Below, piece by piece: positions 1 through 7,382 of a stretch of 21,762 nucleotides of DNA. Under the pieces are notes generated by a model. The model was given only the letters and a program-made list of their open reading frames with translations. It was not told the origin of the DNA and did not search any database. Each line of letters begins with the position of its first letter. The first letter of the stretch is position 1. Origin of the DNA: Competibacteraceae bacterium UBA3908 (lineage in GTDB: Bacteria; Pseudomonadota; Gammaproteobacteria; Competibacterales; Competibacteraceae); NCBI GenBank assembly GCA_002391525.1, contig DGFE01000061.1, positions 1,129 to 22,890 of the forward strand. Reading direction: 5' to 3'. The position numbers and the translations under genes were made by a program.

Positions 1-1
1 A

Positions 2-622
2 CGGGAATGGCGCTGGGCGCTGGCCCGGACGGGAGCCCGGCTGCTGGCCCGACTGACCGGCACGCCGCTGACGGTTCGAGGTCTCGACCATCTGCCGCCC
101 GGCCCCTGCGTGCTGGTCGCCAACCACTCCAGCTATCTGGATGCCTACGTGCTGATGGCAGCCATCCCGCGCCATTTCCACTATGTCGCCAAACGGGAAC
201 TGTTGGGCAATCGCTGGCTCGCCCGGCCCCTGACGCGGATGGGCACCCTGTTCGTCGAACGTTTCGACGCGCAGCGCAGCGCGGACGAGGCCCGCCAGGT
301 GGCCGAGGCGGCGCGCGCCGGCCAGTCGCTGGGCTTTTTCCCGGAAGGCACCTTCGCCCGGATGCCGGGTCTGCTGGACTTTCGCATGGGCGCATTCGTG
401 GCGGCGGCGCAAGCGGGCGTGCCGGTGGTGCCGGTGACCATTCGCGGCACGCGCTCGATGCTGCGCGCCGGCTCCTGGTTTCCGCGTCGAGGCCGGTTGG
501 AGGTGATCGTCGAATCGCCGATCCAGCCGGACGGAGCCGACTGGTCGGCGGCGGTGCGCTTGCGCGAAGCGGCGCGGGCGGTGATTTTGCGCTGTTGCGG
601 AGAACCGGATTTGGGAGGGTGA
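2..622 (+). CDS. 1-acyl-sn-glycerol-3-phosphate acyltransferase (PlsC family), 5'-truncated by the window edge
   Basis: An open frame runs in from the left edge and ends at TGA 620-622, so the N-terminus lies outside the window. The translation carries the two hallmark blocks of the PlsC/LPLAT family. NHSSYLD (the HX4D catalytic motif) is encoded near 122-142, and FPEGT near 338-352 is the acyl-acceptor phosphate-binding block. Known members transfer an acyl chain to lysophosphatidate, or sometimes to other lysolipids, at the inner membrane. The residues visible before NHSSYLD look like the short amphipathic lead-in typical of the family. The next gene starts 86 bp downstream in lower-GC DNA, so I do not assume an operon with it. 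The family is secure; the exact lipid substrate cannot be read from the sequence. Confidence 0.85.
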   Translation, partial: REWRWALARTGARLLARLTGTPLTVRGLDHLPPGPCVLVANHSSYLDAYVLMAAIPRHFHYVAKRELLGNRWLARPLTRMGTLFVERFDAQRSADEARQVAEAARAGQSLGFFPEGTFARMPGLLDFRMGAFVAAAQAGVPVVPVTIRGTRSMLRAGSWFPRRGRLEVIVESPIQPDGADWSAAVRLREAARAVILRCCGEPDLGG

Positions 623-708
623 TGCCACTCATTGCGACTCATCAGGATTGCGCGGCCTTCCTTGCCAAACCCAGCCTTACTCCCAATGTTTGACGAGACC
701 CACGACTA

Positions 709-1815
709 ATGACAAAATTGACTACGCCCTATTACCTGATCGACGAAAGCAGACTGCTGAAAAACCTCAAGATCATTCAACAGGTACGCGAGACTTCCGG
801 CGCGAAATCTGTGCTTGCGCTGAAATGTTTTTCAACCTGGTGCATGTTTGACCTGATGCGACAATATCTGGATGGAACCACGAGCAGTTCGCTGTATGAA
901 GCCAGGCTGGGATACGAAAAATTCGGAAAGGAAGTTCACGCCTACAGCGTGGGTTTTTCCGACCAGGATATCGAGGAAGTCAAGGCGTTCGCCGACAAAA
1001 TCATCTTCAATTCAATATCCCAGTTGATGAGGTATCACGACGCCGTCCGTGGAATGAAACTGGGACTGAGAATCAATCCGGGAATCAGTTATTCACATTT
1101 CGATCTTGCCGATCCCGCCAGAAAATATTCGAGGCTGGGCGTCTCCGACAGCAAACAAATCATGAAAACGGCCCCACTCCTGAGCGGGGTGATGTTCCAC
1201 TTCAACTGTGAAAACGACGACGTTGAAAATATCTGCGCAGCCATCGATTTCATCGGCCAAACCTACGGCCACTTGTTCGAGCGGATGGAATGGGTCAGCC
1301 TTGGCGGTGGCCTCTACTTTACCAAGGACGGTTATCGGCTCGACTCATTTTGCCAGAAACTGAAGAACTTCGGTGAAACATTCGGCGTTCAGGTCTACCT
1401 CGAACCCGGTGAAGCGGCGATTACCGGTTGTGCGGAACTGGTGACCACGGTGCTGGACGTGATGCATAACGACATCGACATCGCCATCGTCGATGCCTCG
1501 GTCGAAGCGCACCTGCTGGATCACCTGATCTATGGCACCACGGCCAGGCTCGCCGCGCCCGAACCGGGACCCCACCGGATGATGATCGCGGGCCGAACCT
1601 GTCTGGCGGGCGACGTATTCGGCGAGTATGGCCTCAAGACCCGTCTGGAAGTCGGCGACGAGGTCCGCATCGCGGACGCCGCTGGCTACACGATGGTCAA
1701 AAAAAACTGGTTCAATGGACTTCCCATGCCAGCTATCGTCGTTCGCAGGTTGGACGGGGCTATCGAAACGATCCGAACATTCGGATATCGGGATTTCAAA
1801 CACAGCCTTTCGTAA
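709..1815 (+). CDS. nspC: Carboxynorspermidine / carboxyspermidine decarboxylase
   Basis: This 368-residue PLP enzyme has the alanine-racemase-like (fold III) decarboxylase architecture. LALKCFS holds the PLP lysine (K39), FHFNCEN the stacking histidine (H164), and SLGGGLYF the PLP phosphate loop (199-201). EPGEA is at 232-236, and the C-terminal CLAGD segment has C298 and D302. The LALKCFS/FHFNCEN/EPGEA combination and the length fit NspC rather than ODC or LysA. Family members remove CO2 from carboxynorspermidine or carboxyspermidine, giving norspermidine or spermidine. The stop lies 12 bp before the synthase that makes its substrate, so the two are surely cotranscribed. No strong Shine-Dalgarno precedes the ATG. 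The 5' half is much less GC-rich than flanking genes (26 and 27 G/C in two 60-base samples at 721 and 961). Which triamine is made depends on the diamine supplied; the ODC-like neighbour suggests putrescine, hence spermidine. Confidence 0.93.
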   Translation: MTKLTTPYYLIDESRLLKNLKIIQQVRETSGAKSVLALKCFSTWCMFDLMRQYLDGTTSSSLYEARLGYEKFGKEVHAYSVGFSDQDIEEVKAFADKIIFNSISQLMRYHDAVRGMKLGLRINPGISYSHFDLADPARKYSRLGVSDSKQIMKTAPLLSGVMFHFNCENDDVENICAAIDFIGQTYGHLFERMEWVSLGGGLYFTKDGYRLDSFCQKLKNFGETFGVQVYLEPGEAAITGCAELVTTVLDVMHNDIDIAIVDASVEAHLLDHLIYGTTARLAAPEPGPHRMMIAGRTCLAGDVFGEYGLKTRLEVGDEVRIADAAGYTMVKKNWFNGLPMPAIVVRRLDGAIETIRTFGYRDFKHSLS

Positions 1816-1827
1816 GGTAGGGAGAAA

Positions 1828-3246
1828 ATGGACGTAAAGAAGAACGTGTTGATCGTAGGCGCCGGCGGGGTCGCTCACGTGGCGGCTCACAAGGCCGCGC
1901 TGAACAACGCTGTGCTGGGCGACATCTGCATCGCATCGAGGACGCTGTCGAAATGTGATGGGATTCTTGAAAGCGTCAAGCGGAAAGGGCATGTCCAGGA
2001 TCCCGCGAAACGGATTTATTCACGGCCGCTCGATGCGCTCGACATCCCGGCAACCGTAAAGCTGATCAGGGAGACCAACTCCGGGATCGTCATCAACCTC
2101 GGCAACGCCTTCATCAACATGTCGGTCCTGGAAGCCTGCCTCGAAACGGGAGCGGTCTATATCGACACCGCGATCCACGAGGAGCCGGACAAGGTCTGCG
2201 AAACCCCGCCCTGGTACGCGAATTACGAGTGGAAACGCAAGGACCGCTGCACGCAACAAGGACTGACGACCATCCTGGGCGCGGGATTCGATCCGGGGGT
2301 GGTCAATGCCTACTGCGCCTTGGCGGTGAAGCGCTATTTCGACAAGATCGACACCATCGACATCCTGGACGTCAACGCCGGAAGCCATGGCAAGTACTTC
2401 GCCACCAATTTCGATCCCGAGATCAATTTCCGCGAGTTCATCAAGGTCTGGACCTGGATCGACCGCCGGTGGCAAGAATATCCCACGCACTCCGTAAAGC
2501 GCGTCTACAACTTCCCGGTGGTCGGCCCCTGTCCGATCTATCTGAACGGGCACGACGAATTGCACTCGCTCTCGAAAAATATCGATGCCAACAGCATTCG
2601 TTTCTGGATGGGATTCGGAGACCATTACATCAACGTCTTCACCGTGCTCCGCACGCTCGGTTTCCTTTCGCATCTGCCGGTTACCCTGACCACCGGCCAA
2701 CAGGTCGTGCCGCTCAAGGTCGTCAAGGCGCTGCTGCCCGATCCCATGACCCTCGCTCCGGGATATACCGGCAAAACCTGTATCGGCAACTTCGTCAAGG
2801 GCTGGAAGAACGGGAAGAAAAGAGAACTCTTTATTTATCAGGTCTCGGACCACAAGCAGTGCTACGAGGAGGTCGAATCGCAGGCCATCAGCTACACCGC
2901 CGGCGTCCCTCCGGTCGCGGCGGCCATGCTCGTGGCCCAAGGCGTCTGGAACCCGAAAACGATGGTCAACGTCGAGGAGCTCGACCCCGAACCGTTCATC
3001 GCCCTGCTGGACCGGATTGGCCTGCCGACGGAGATCAAGGAAATCAAACCGGGCGGCGAGGAATCGTTCGATGGCACCGTCAGGGAGCTGGAGCGGGAGT
3101 TGGCGGAATCGACCGCGACCGTCACGGTCTCGGCAGCCAACCCGATGATCGCCCTGGCTCCCAGGCCGCCGGCAGCCAACCCCAAGCAGCCGAAAGAAAA
3201 GGAAAAACCGGAAAAGCCCAGGAAATCCGACAAGAAGAAAAAGTAA
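1828..3246 (+). CDS. Carboxynorspermidine/carboxyspermidine synthase (saccharopine dehydrogenase-like) with a basic C-terminal tail
   Basis: The N-terminus is a Rossmann fold, with VLIVGAGGVAHV at about residues 7-18. The rest follows the saccharopine-dehydrogenase-like family that includes CASDH/CANSDH. These enzymes reductively condense aspartate semialdehyde with putrescine or 1,3-diaminopropane using NADPH, and the product is the substrate of the NspC encoded just upstream. The start is supported by GGGAG placed 4 bases before the ATG. The usual family length is about 400 residues. This protein has 472, because a tail of roughly 45 residues follows the folded body (after about residue 425). 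The tail is Ala/Pro-rich, then Lys/Pro/Glu-rich, and ends in four lysines. A clear intrinsic terminator lies 27 bases after the stop. Enzyme family is confident. The tail has no function I recognise, and the diamine specificity is inferred from context. Confidence 0.9.
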   Translation: MDVKKNVLIVGAGGVAHVAAHKAALNNAVLGDICIASRTLSKCDGILESVKRKGHVQDPAKRIYSRPLDALDIPATVKLIRETNSGIVINLGNAFINMSVLEACLETGAVYIDTAIHEEPDKVCETPPWYANYEWKRKDRCTQQGLTTILGAGFDPGVVNAYCALAVKRYFDKIDTIDILDVNAGSHGKYFATNFDPEINFREFIKVWTWIDRRWQEYPTHSVKRVYNFPVVGPCPIYLNGHDELHSLSKNIDANSIRFWMGFGDHYINVFTVLRTLGFLSHLPVTLTTGQQVVPLKVVKALLPDPMTLAPGYTGKTCIGNFVKGWKNGKKRELFIYQVSDHKQCYEEVESQAISYTAGVPPVAAAMLVAQGVWNPKTMVNVEELDPEPFIALLDRIGLPTEIKEIKPGGEESFDGTVRELERELAESTATVTVSAANPMIALAPRPPAANPKQPKEKEKPEKPRKSDKKKK

Positions 3247-3272
3247 TACGGTCGCTGGAATTATCCAGGAGA

Positions 3273-3308
3273 GGCTGTCCAGCCCATACCGGGCTGAGCA
3301 GCCTTTTT
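3273..3308 (+). terminator. Strong intrinsic terminator after the nspC-synthase pair
   Basis: A 13-position inverted repeat (3273-3285 against 3291-3303) pairs at 12 of 13 positions, counting one G-U, around a 5-base loop (ATACC). It is followed at once by five T residues (3304-3308). It lies 27 bases after the synthase stop and 72 bases before the decarboxylase start. It should therefore end most nspC-synthase transcripts and make the downstream gene at least partly a separate transcription unit. Confidence 0.85.
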
Positions 3309-3379
3309 ACATTTGCCGGGCAACGGCCTTCGTCACGCAACCCCCTATTCCCGTTGGCGCCGCCAGCACTGGAGAAAAT

Positions 3380-4534
3380 ATGCACTTCGATTACTATTCC
3401 ATTGCCGAGTGGAAAAAAATCATGGCGTTCTCCGCAACCCGGGAGACGCCATTCCTAATCGTGCTGTTGGACATCATTCAGCGAAAATTCGAGCAATTTC
3501 GCACGGGTTTTCCCGACGCGAAAATTTATTACGCGGTCAAGGCGAATCCCGGCACGGAAGTACTGCGCTTATTGCATGATCTGGGCTCCCATTTTGACAT
3601 CGCATCGATTTATGAGCTCGACAGAGTGCTCGACCTTGGGGTGCCGCCCGACCGCGTGAGTTTCGGCAACACCATCAAAAAAGCCAGACACATCCGCGAA
3701 GCCTACGACAAAGGAGTCAGGCTGTTCACGAGCGACTGTGAAGCGGATGTCCGCAATCTCGCCAGGGAAGCTCCCGGTTCGCGCCTGTTCTTTCGCCTCC
3801 TGATGGACGCCGTGACGTCCGACTCCGACTGGCCGCTGTCGCGGAAATTCGGTTGCCAGCCCCGCATGGCATCGGAACTCGTGTCATTGGCCGCCGATTT
3901 GGGGTTAACTCCCTATGGCGTTTCATTTCACGTGGGCTCGCAGCAACGCGAAATTCCCGCCTGGGACGCGGCGATTGCCCAGGCGAAGGCTTTGTTCGAG
4001 TGGGTGGAAGCAGAAAACATCCATCTGCAAGCGATCAACATGGGGGGCGGTTTTCCGGCGGATTATCTGGTCAGATCCAACCCGCTTTCCGTATACGCGG
4101 AAGAAATCAACCGTTATCTCGGCTCGCATTTCGGCAATGGAGTCCCGGAAATTTACCTCGAACCCGGACGTGGGCTTGTCGGCGAGGCGGGCGTTCTGGT
4201 CAGCGAAGTCGTCTCGATTGCCAAAAAATCGAAAACCGATTTGAAACGCTGGGTCTATACGGATGTCGGCATCTTCAACGGCCTGATGGAAACGCTGGGA
4301 GAATCGATCAAGTATCCGGCCTATACCGAGAAAAACGGCGAAACCGGGGACGTGATCCTGGCCGGACCGACCTGCGACAGCCTGGACATCATGTACGAAC
4401 ATCATAAATATCAACTCCCGCTGTCGCTGGAGATCGGCGACCGGATCTACTGGCTCTCCACCGGAGCCTATACCGCCTCCTACAGTTCCGTCGAGTTCAA
4501 TGGTTTTCCACCCTTGAAAACCTATTATTTGTGA
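3380..4534 (+). CDS. Ornithine/lysine decarboxylase, fold-III (PLP) type
   Basis: This 384-residue PLP decarboxylase belongs to the eukaryotic-ODC/LysA fold. YYAVKANP holds the PLP lysine (K54). Other motifs are SFHVGS (H184), MGGGFP (222-224), EPGRG (261-265) and GPTCDSLD (C332, D333), whose Cys-Asp pair binds the substrate's distal amine in ODC. Y364 lies in TGAYT. TDVGIFNGLMET near 294-305 resembles the specificity helix of bacterial L/ODC enzymes rather than diaminopimelate decarboxylase. Family members make putrescine from ornithine and/or cadaverine from lysine. Its position after the carboxyspermidine synthase and decarboxylase suggests it supplies putrescine to them. A GGAG box sits 6 bases before the ATG and fixes the start. 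A strong terminator separates it from the upstream pair, so it probably has its own promoter, though I see no good one. One sampled 60-base stretch (3481) has only 28 G/C. Confidence 0.88.
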   Translation: MHFDYYSIAEWKKIMAFSATRETPFLIVLLDIIQRKFEQFRTGFPDAKIYYAVKANPGTEVLRLLHDLGSHFDIASIYELDRVLDLGVPPDRVSFGNTIKKARHIREAYDKGVRLFTSDCEADVRNLAREAPGSRLFFRLLMDAVTSDSDWPLSRKFGCQPRMASELVSLAADLGLTPYGVSFHVGSQQREIPAWDAAIAQAKALFEWVEAENIHLQAINMGGGFPADYLVRSNPLSVYAEEINRYLGSHFGNGVPEIYLEPGRGLVGEAGVLVSEVVSIAKKSKTDLKRWVYTDVGIFNGLMETLGESIKYPAYTEKNGETGDVILAGPTCDSLDIMYEHHKYQLPLSLEIGDRIYWLSTGAYTASYSSVEFNGFPPLKTYYL

Positions 4535-4628
4535 TGCCACACTCACTTCTCGCCAGCTCCACTCGAGGATTCCCCCTTGACAAACGAATCGAGTCATTCC
4601 GAACCCCGTCCGCCGGAAAATCCGCGCC

Positions 4629-5138
4629 ATGACTGACCACCTCCCGGCTCCGGCGGCCACGTCGACCCGGCTGGTCGCCTACAGCGTGGCGCTGGCGGCG
4701 CTGGCGGTGGCCCTGTCGCCGCTCAGCATCCCGACCGGCATCGCCAAGCTGTCGCCCAGCCAGCATTTCATCAACGTCGTCGCCGGCGCGCTGGTCGGAC
4801 CGTGGTGGGGGCTGGCGGTGGCCATCGTCACCTCGCTGGTGCGCAACGCCCTGGGTCTGGGCACGCCGCTCGCCTTTCCGGGCAGCGTCTTCGGCGTGGT
4901 GCTGGCCGGGTTGGCTTACCGCCATACCCGCAACGTCTATTTCACTGCGCTGGGCGAAGTCATCGGCACCGGTCTGATCGGCGCCACCGTCGGCGCGCTG
5001 CTGGTCGCCCCCTATCTGATGGGCAGGGACATCGCTCTGACCGTGCTGATTCTGCCGTTCCTGCTGTCCTCGGCGGTGGGCGCGGCGTTGGGAATCGCCG
5101 GCCTCCAGGTCTTGCGGCGGCTGGGCTACCTGCACTGA
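4629..5138 (+). CDS. thiW: ECF transporter substrate-binding (S) subunit, ThiW family
   Basis: This 169-residue membrane protein has about five or six hydrophobic segments. It shows the pattern I associate with ThiW proteins: PTGIAKLSPSQHFINVVAG (about 37-55), GPWWGL, SLVRN, and GTPLAFPGSVFG (about 79-90). ThiW proteins are predicted S components for a thiamine precursor, usually taken to be the thiazole moiety. The gene is followed after 6 bases by a fused double ATPase and then a T subunit, so it has a complete private ECF transporter. Many thiW genes are preceded by a TPP riboswitch; I saw no CUGAGA/thi-box pattern in the 94-base upstream gap. A TTGACA lies at 4578-4583 but has no convincing -10 partner. 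Membership in the S-subunit class is firm. The thiazole substrate is an inference from family resemblance only. Confidence 0.8.
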   Translation: MTDHLPAPAATSTRLVAYSVALAALAVALSPLSIPTGIAKLSPSQHFINVVAGALVGPWWGLAVAIVTSLVRNALGLGTPLAFPGSVFGVVLAGLAYRHTRNVYFTALGEVIGTGLIGATVGALLVAPYLMGRDIALTVLILPFLLSSAVGAALGIAGLQVLRRLGYLH

Positions 5139-5144
5139 GCGACG

Positions 5145-6641
5145 ATGGCGGCGGCCTTGATCGCCTGCCGAGGCGTCGGTTATCGCTATCCGGCGACCGA
5201 CCGCCTTGCGCTCCGGGATCTGGATTTCAGCGTCGAACCCGGCGAGTTCGTGGCGCTGGCCGGCGCCAGCGGTTCCGGCAAATCCACGCTGTGCCGGCTG
5301 CTGAACGGCCTGATTCCCCACCTGCACGGCGGCGAGGTCGGCGGCGCCCTCACGGTCGCCGCCGCCGATCCGCGCGCGACGCCGCCGCACCGCATGAGCC
5401 GCGCGGTCGGGCTGCTGCTGCAACGGCCCGACGCCCAATGCCTGGCCACCACCGTCGCCCGCGACATCGCCTTCGGTCCCGCCTGTCAGGGGCAGGATCG
5501 CGCCACTATCGCCCGGCGGGTGCGGGAAGTCGTCGAATGGCTGGACATCGGCCATCTGCTGGAGCGCGCGCCGCACACCCTGTCCGGCGGCGAACAGCAA
5601 CGGGTGGCGCTGGCCGGCGTGCTGGCCCTGCAACCGCGCCTGCTGGTGCTGGACGAGCCCTTCGCCTTTCTGGACGCGGCCAGCGCCAGCCAGTTGCGCG
5701 AGTTGTTGCGCCGGTTGCACGCCACCGGCGTCACCCTCCTCGTCGCCGAACACCGCCTGAGCGAGATCGCCGCCGACGCCGACCGGTTGCTGGTGCTGCA
5801 TCGAGGCCGGCTGGTCGCCGACGGCCCACCCACCGAGGTGTTGGCTGGCGATGTCGCCGGCTGGGGATTGGAACCGCCGCAACCCCTGCCGGCGCCGCCG
5901 CCCCTCTCGACCGAAGCGACGGAACCGGTGGTGGAATGGGATGGGGTCTGGTGCGAGCGCGACGGCCGGTCCGTGCTGCGCGGCGCCAGCCTGCGGAGCG
6001 CGGCGGGCGAAATCGTTGCCCTGCTGGGCGCGAACGGCGCCGGCAAAAGCACGCTGCTCCGCCATGGCAACGGCCTGCTGCGCTGCCAGCGCGGCGTGGT
6101 GCGGATCGTGGGACGACCGGTCGGTCGGCGGCCAGTGGCGGAACTGGCCCGTGACGTGGGACTGGTGATGCAGCAGCCGGCGCGGATGTTGTTCGCCCCC
6201 ACGGTGCGCGCCGAACTGGCCGCCGGGCCGCGCGCCCTGCGGCGGTACGATCCGGACTGGTGCGCGCGGTTGAGCGAGCGTTTCGGCCTCGATCCGCTGC
6301 TCGACCGCTCACCGCAACTGCTCAGCGCCGGCGAACAGCGGCGGGTCGCCATCGCGGCGGTGTTGGCCGGTCGCCCGCGGGCGCTGCTGCTGGATGAACC
6401 GACCGCCGGCCAGGACGCCCGCGCCCGCGCCACCCTGCGCGCCCTGCTCCGCGATTGCGCCGCCGATGGACTCGCCATCACCCTGGCCACGCACGATCTG
6501 GGCTGGGCCTATTCGCTCTGCCAGCGCTGGGCGGTGCTGGCCGAAGGCCGCATCGCCGCCGACGCCGATCCCGCGGCGGTGCTGGCCCAACCCGAGGTGC
6601 TGGGCCGCGCCCGGCTGTCCACCCTCGCGGTGGCCGCCTGA
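5145..6641 (+). CDS. ECF transporter energy-coupling ATPase, two ABC domains fused (EcfA-EcfA')
   Basis: This 498-residue protein has two complete ABC ATPase domains in one chain. Domain 1 has Walker A GASGSGKST (40-48), a QRPD Q-loop (93-96), signature LSGGEQ (146-151), Walker B LLVLDEP (166-172) and the AEH switch histidine (203). A Pro-rich linker (about 243-256) leads to domain 2. That domain has GANGAGKST (295-303), a Q-loop near 343, signature LSAGEQ (393-398), LLLDEP (414-419) and a THD switch. Fused pairs of this kind (as in YkoD/CbiO2-type proteins) drive S subunits through an EcfT partner. The S subunit is encoded 6 bases upstream, and the T subunit begins within the stop codon (TGATG), so translation is coupled. 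All catalytic residues I looked for are present. There is no obvious Shine-Dalgarno; re-initiation from thiW is likely. Confidence 0.93.
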   Translation: MAAALIACRGVGYRYPATDRLALRDLDFSVEPGEFVALAGASGSGKSTLCRLLNGLIPHLHGGEVGGALTVAAADPRATPPHRMSRAVGLLLQRPDAQCLATTVARDIAFGPACQGQDRATIARRVREVVEWLDIGHLLERAPHTLSGGEQQRVALAGVLALQPRLLVLDEPFAFLDAASASQLRELLRRLHATGVTLLVAEHRLSEIAADADRLLVLHRGRLVADGPPTEVLAGDVAGWGLEPPQPLPAPPPLSTEATEPVVEWDGVWCERDGRSVLRGASLRSAAGEIVALLGANGAGKSTLLRHGNGLLRCQRGVVRIVGRPVGRRPVAELARDVGLVMQQPARMLFAPTVRAELAAGPRALRRYDPDWCARLSERFGLDPLLDRSPQLLSAGEQRRVAIAAVLAGRPRALLLDEPTAGQDARARATLRALLRDCAADGLAITLATHDLGWAYSLCQRWAVLAEGRIAADADPAAVLAQPEVLGRARLSTLAVAA

Positions 6642-7354
6642 TGGCTGCGTCCGGTCAGGAGTCACCAGGGCCGCTGCCCGAACCCACCGGGCATTTCGAT
6701 CCGCGCGCCAAACTGGTCGTCTATCTGCTGGGTTTCGGTTTGATTCTGCTGGCGACCCGACCCCTGGAACTATTGCCGCTGTTAGCGGTGCTGGTGCTGG
6801 GCATCTCGCTCTGGGGGCATTGGAGAGAATGGTGGCGGATCATGCGCCTGCTGTGGGCCACCCTGCTGCTGTTCGCGGTCGTCGTCGGCCTGGGCGACGG
6901 TCCCGAAGCCGCCGTTGGCGCGGTGCTGCGACTGCTGGCCCTGATCACCGCCAGCGTGCTGTTTTTCGCCACCACGCCACCGGAGGAGCTGGGCGAATCC
7001 CTGCTGACCAGCGGCCTGTCCCCGCGGGCGGTGTTCCTGCTGGAGGGAACCCTGCGCTTCGCGCCGACCATGGCGCTGCTGGTCCGTGAAGTACGGGAGG
7101 CGCAGGAAAGCCGGGGTATCCGCCTGGATGGGTTTTACCTGTTGCGCAACGGCTCCGCTCTGCTGGCGCCGCTGCTGGCCGACGTGATGCGCTTCGCCGA
7201 CGATCTGGCCGAGGCGCTGGAAACGCGCGGCTTCGGCGGGCCGTACCGTACCCCGCTGGCGGAGTACCGGTTCCGGGCGCGAGACTGGGCGCTGGTGCTG
7301 GGAATGCTGGCGGCGACGGCGACGGCGACGCTGCTGATCTTGTCGCTCGAATGA
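6641..7354 (+). CDS. ECF transporter transmembrane coupling (T) subunit, EcfT/CbiQ family
   Basis: This protein is 237 residues long if read from the ATG that overlaps the ATPase stop by one base. FDPRAKLVVYL near the start is the usual EcfT opening. Several hydrophobic helices follow. Two Ala-Arg-Gly-type coupling motifs appear as AQESRGI and ALETRGF; in characterised EcfT proteins these sit in the coupling helices and contact the two ATPases. The two motifs match the two ATPase domains of the upstream fusion. The gene closes the thiW-ATPase-T operon. Its 3' end faces the minus-strand SCP2-like gene 28 bases away, and no terminator is visible between them. Confidence in family is high; substrate specificity resides in the S subunit. 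Confidence 0.9.
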   Translation: MAASGQESPGPLPEPTGHFDPRAKLVVYLLGFGLILLATRPLELLPLLAVLVLGISLWGHWREWWRIMRLLWATLLLFAVVVGLGDGPEAAVGAVLRLLALITASVLFFATTPPEELGESLLTSGLSPRAVFLLEGTLRFAPTMALLVREVREAQESRGIRLDGFYLLRNGSALLAPLLADVMRFADDLAEALETRGFGGPYRTPLAEYRFRARDWALVLGMLAATATATLLILSLE

Positions 7355-7382
7355 GGCGGTCGGTCGAAGAACGGGCGGACGC

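Noticed and set aside
4578..4583. Perfect TTGACA upstream of thiW
   Set aside because: No reasonable -10 hexamer lies 16-18 bases downstream, so I do not call a promoter.
4535..4628. Looked for a TPP riboswitch before the thiW-like gene
   Set aside because: No CUGAGA or matching thi-box elements are present, and the gap is too short for a full element.
4497..6065. Long (over 500 codon) minus-strand frame opposite thiW and the ATPase
   Set aside because: Its translation is Gln/Gly/Ala/Arg-rich low complexity, typical of antisense frames in GC-rich genes, and the plus strand carries clear conserved domains.
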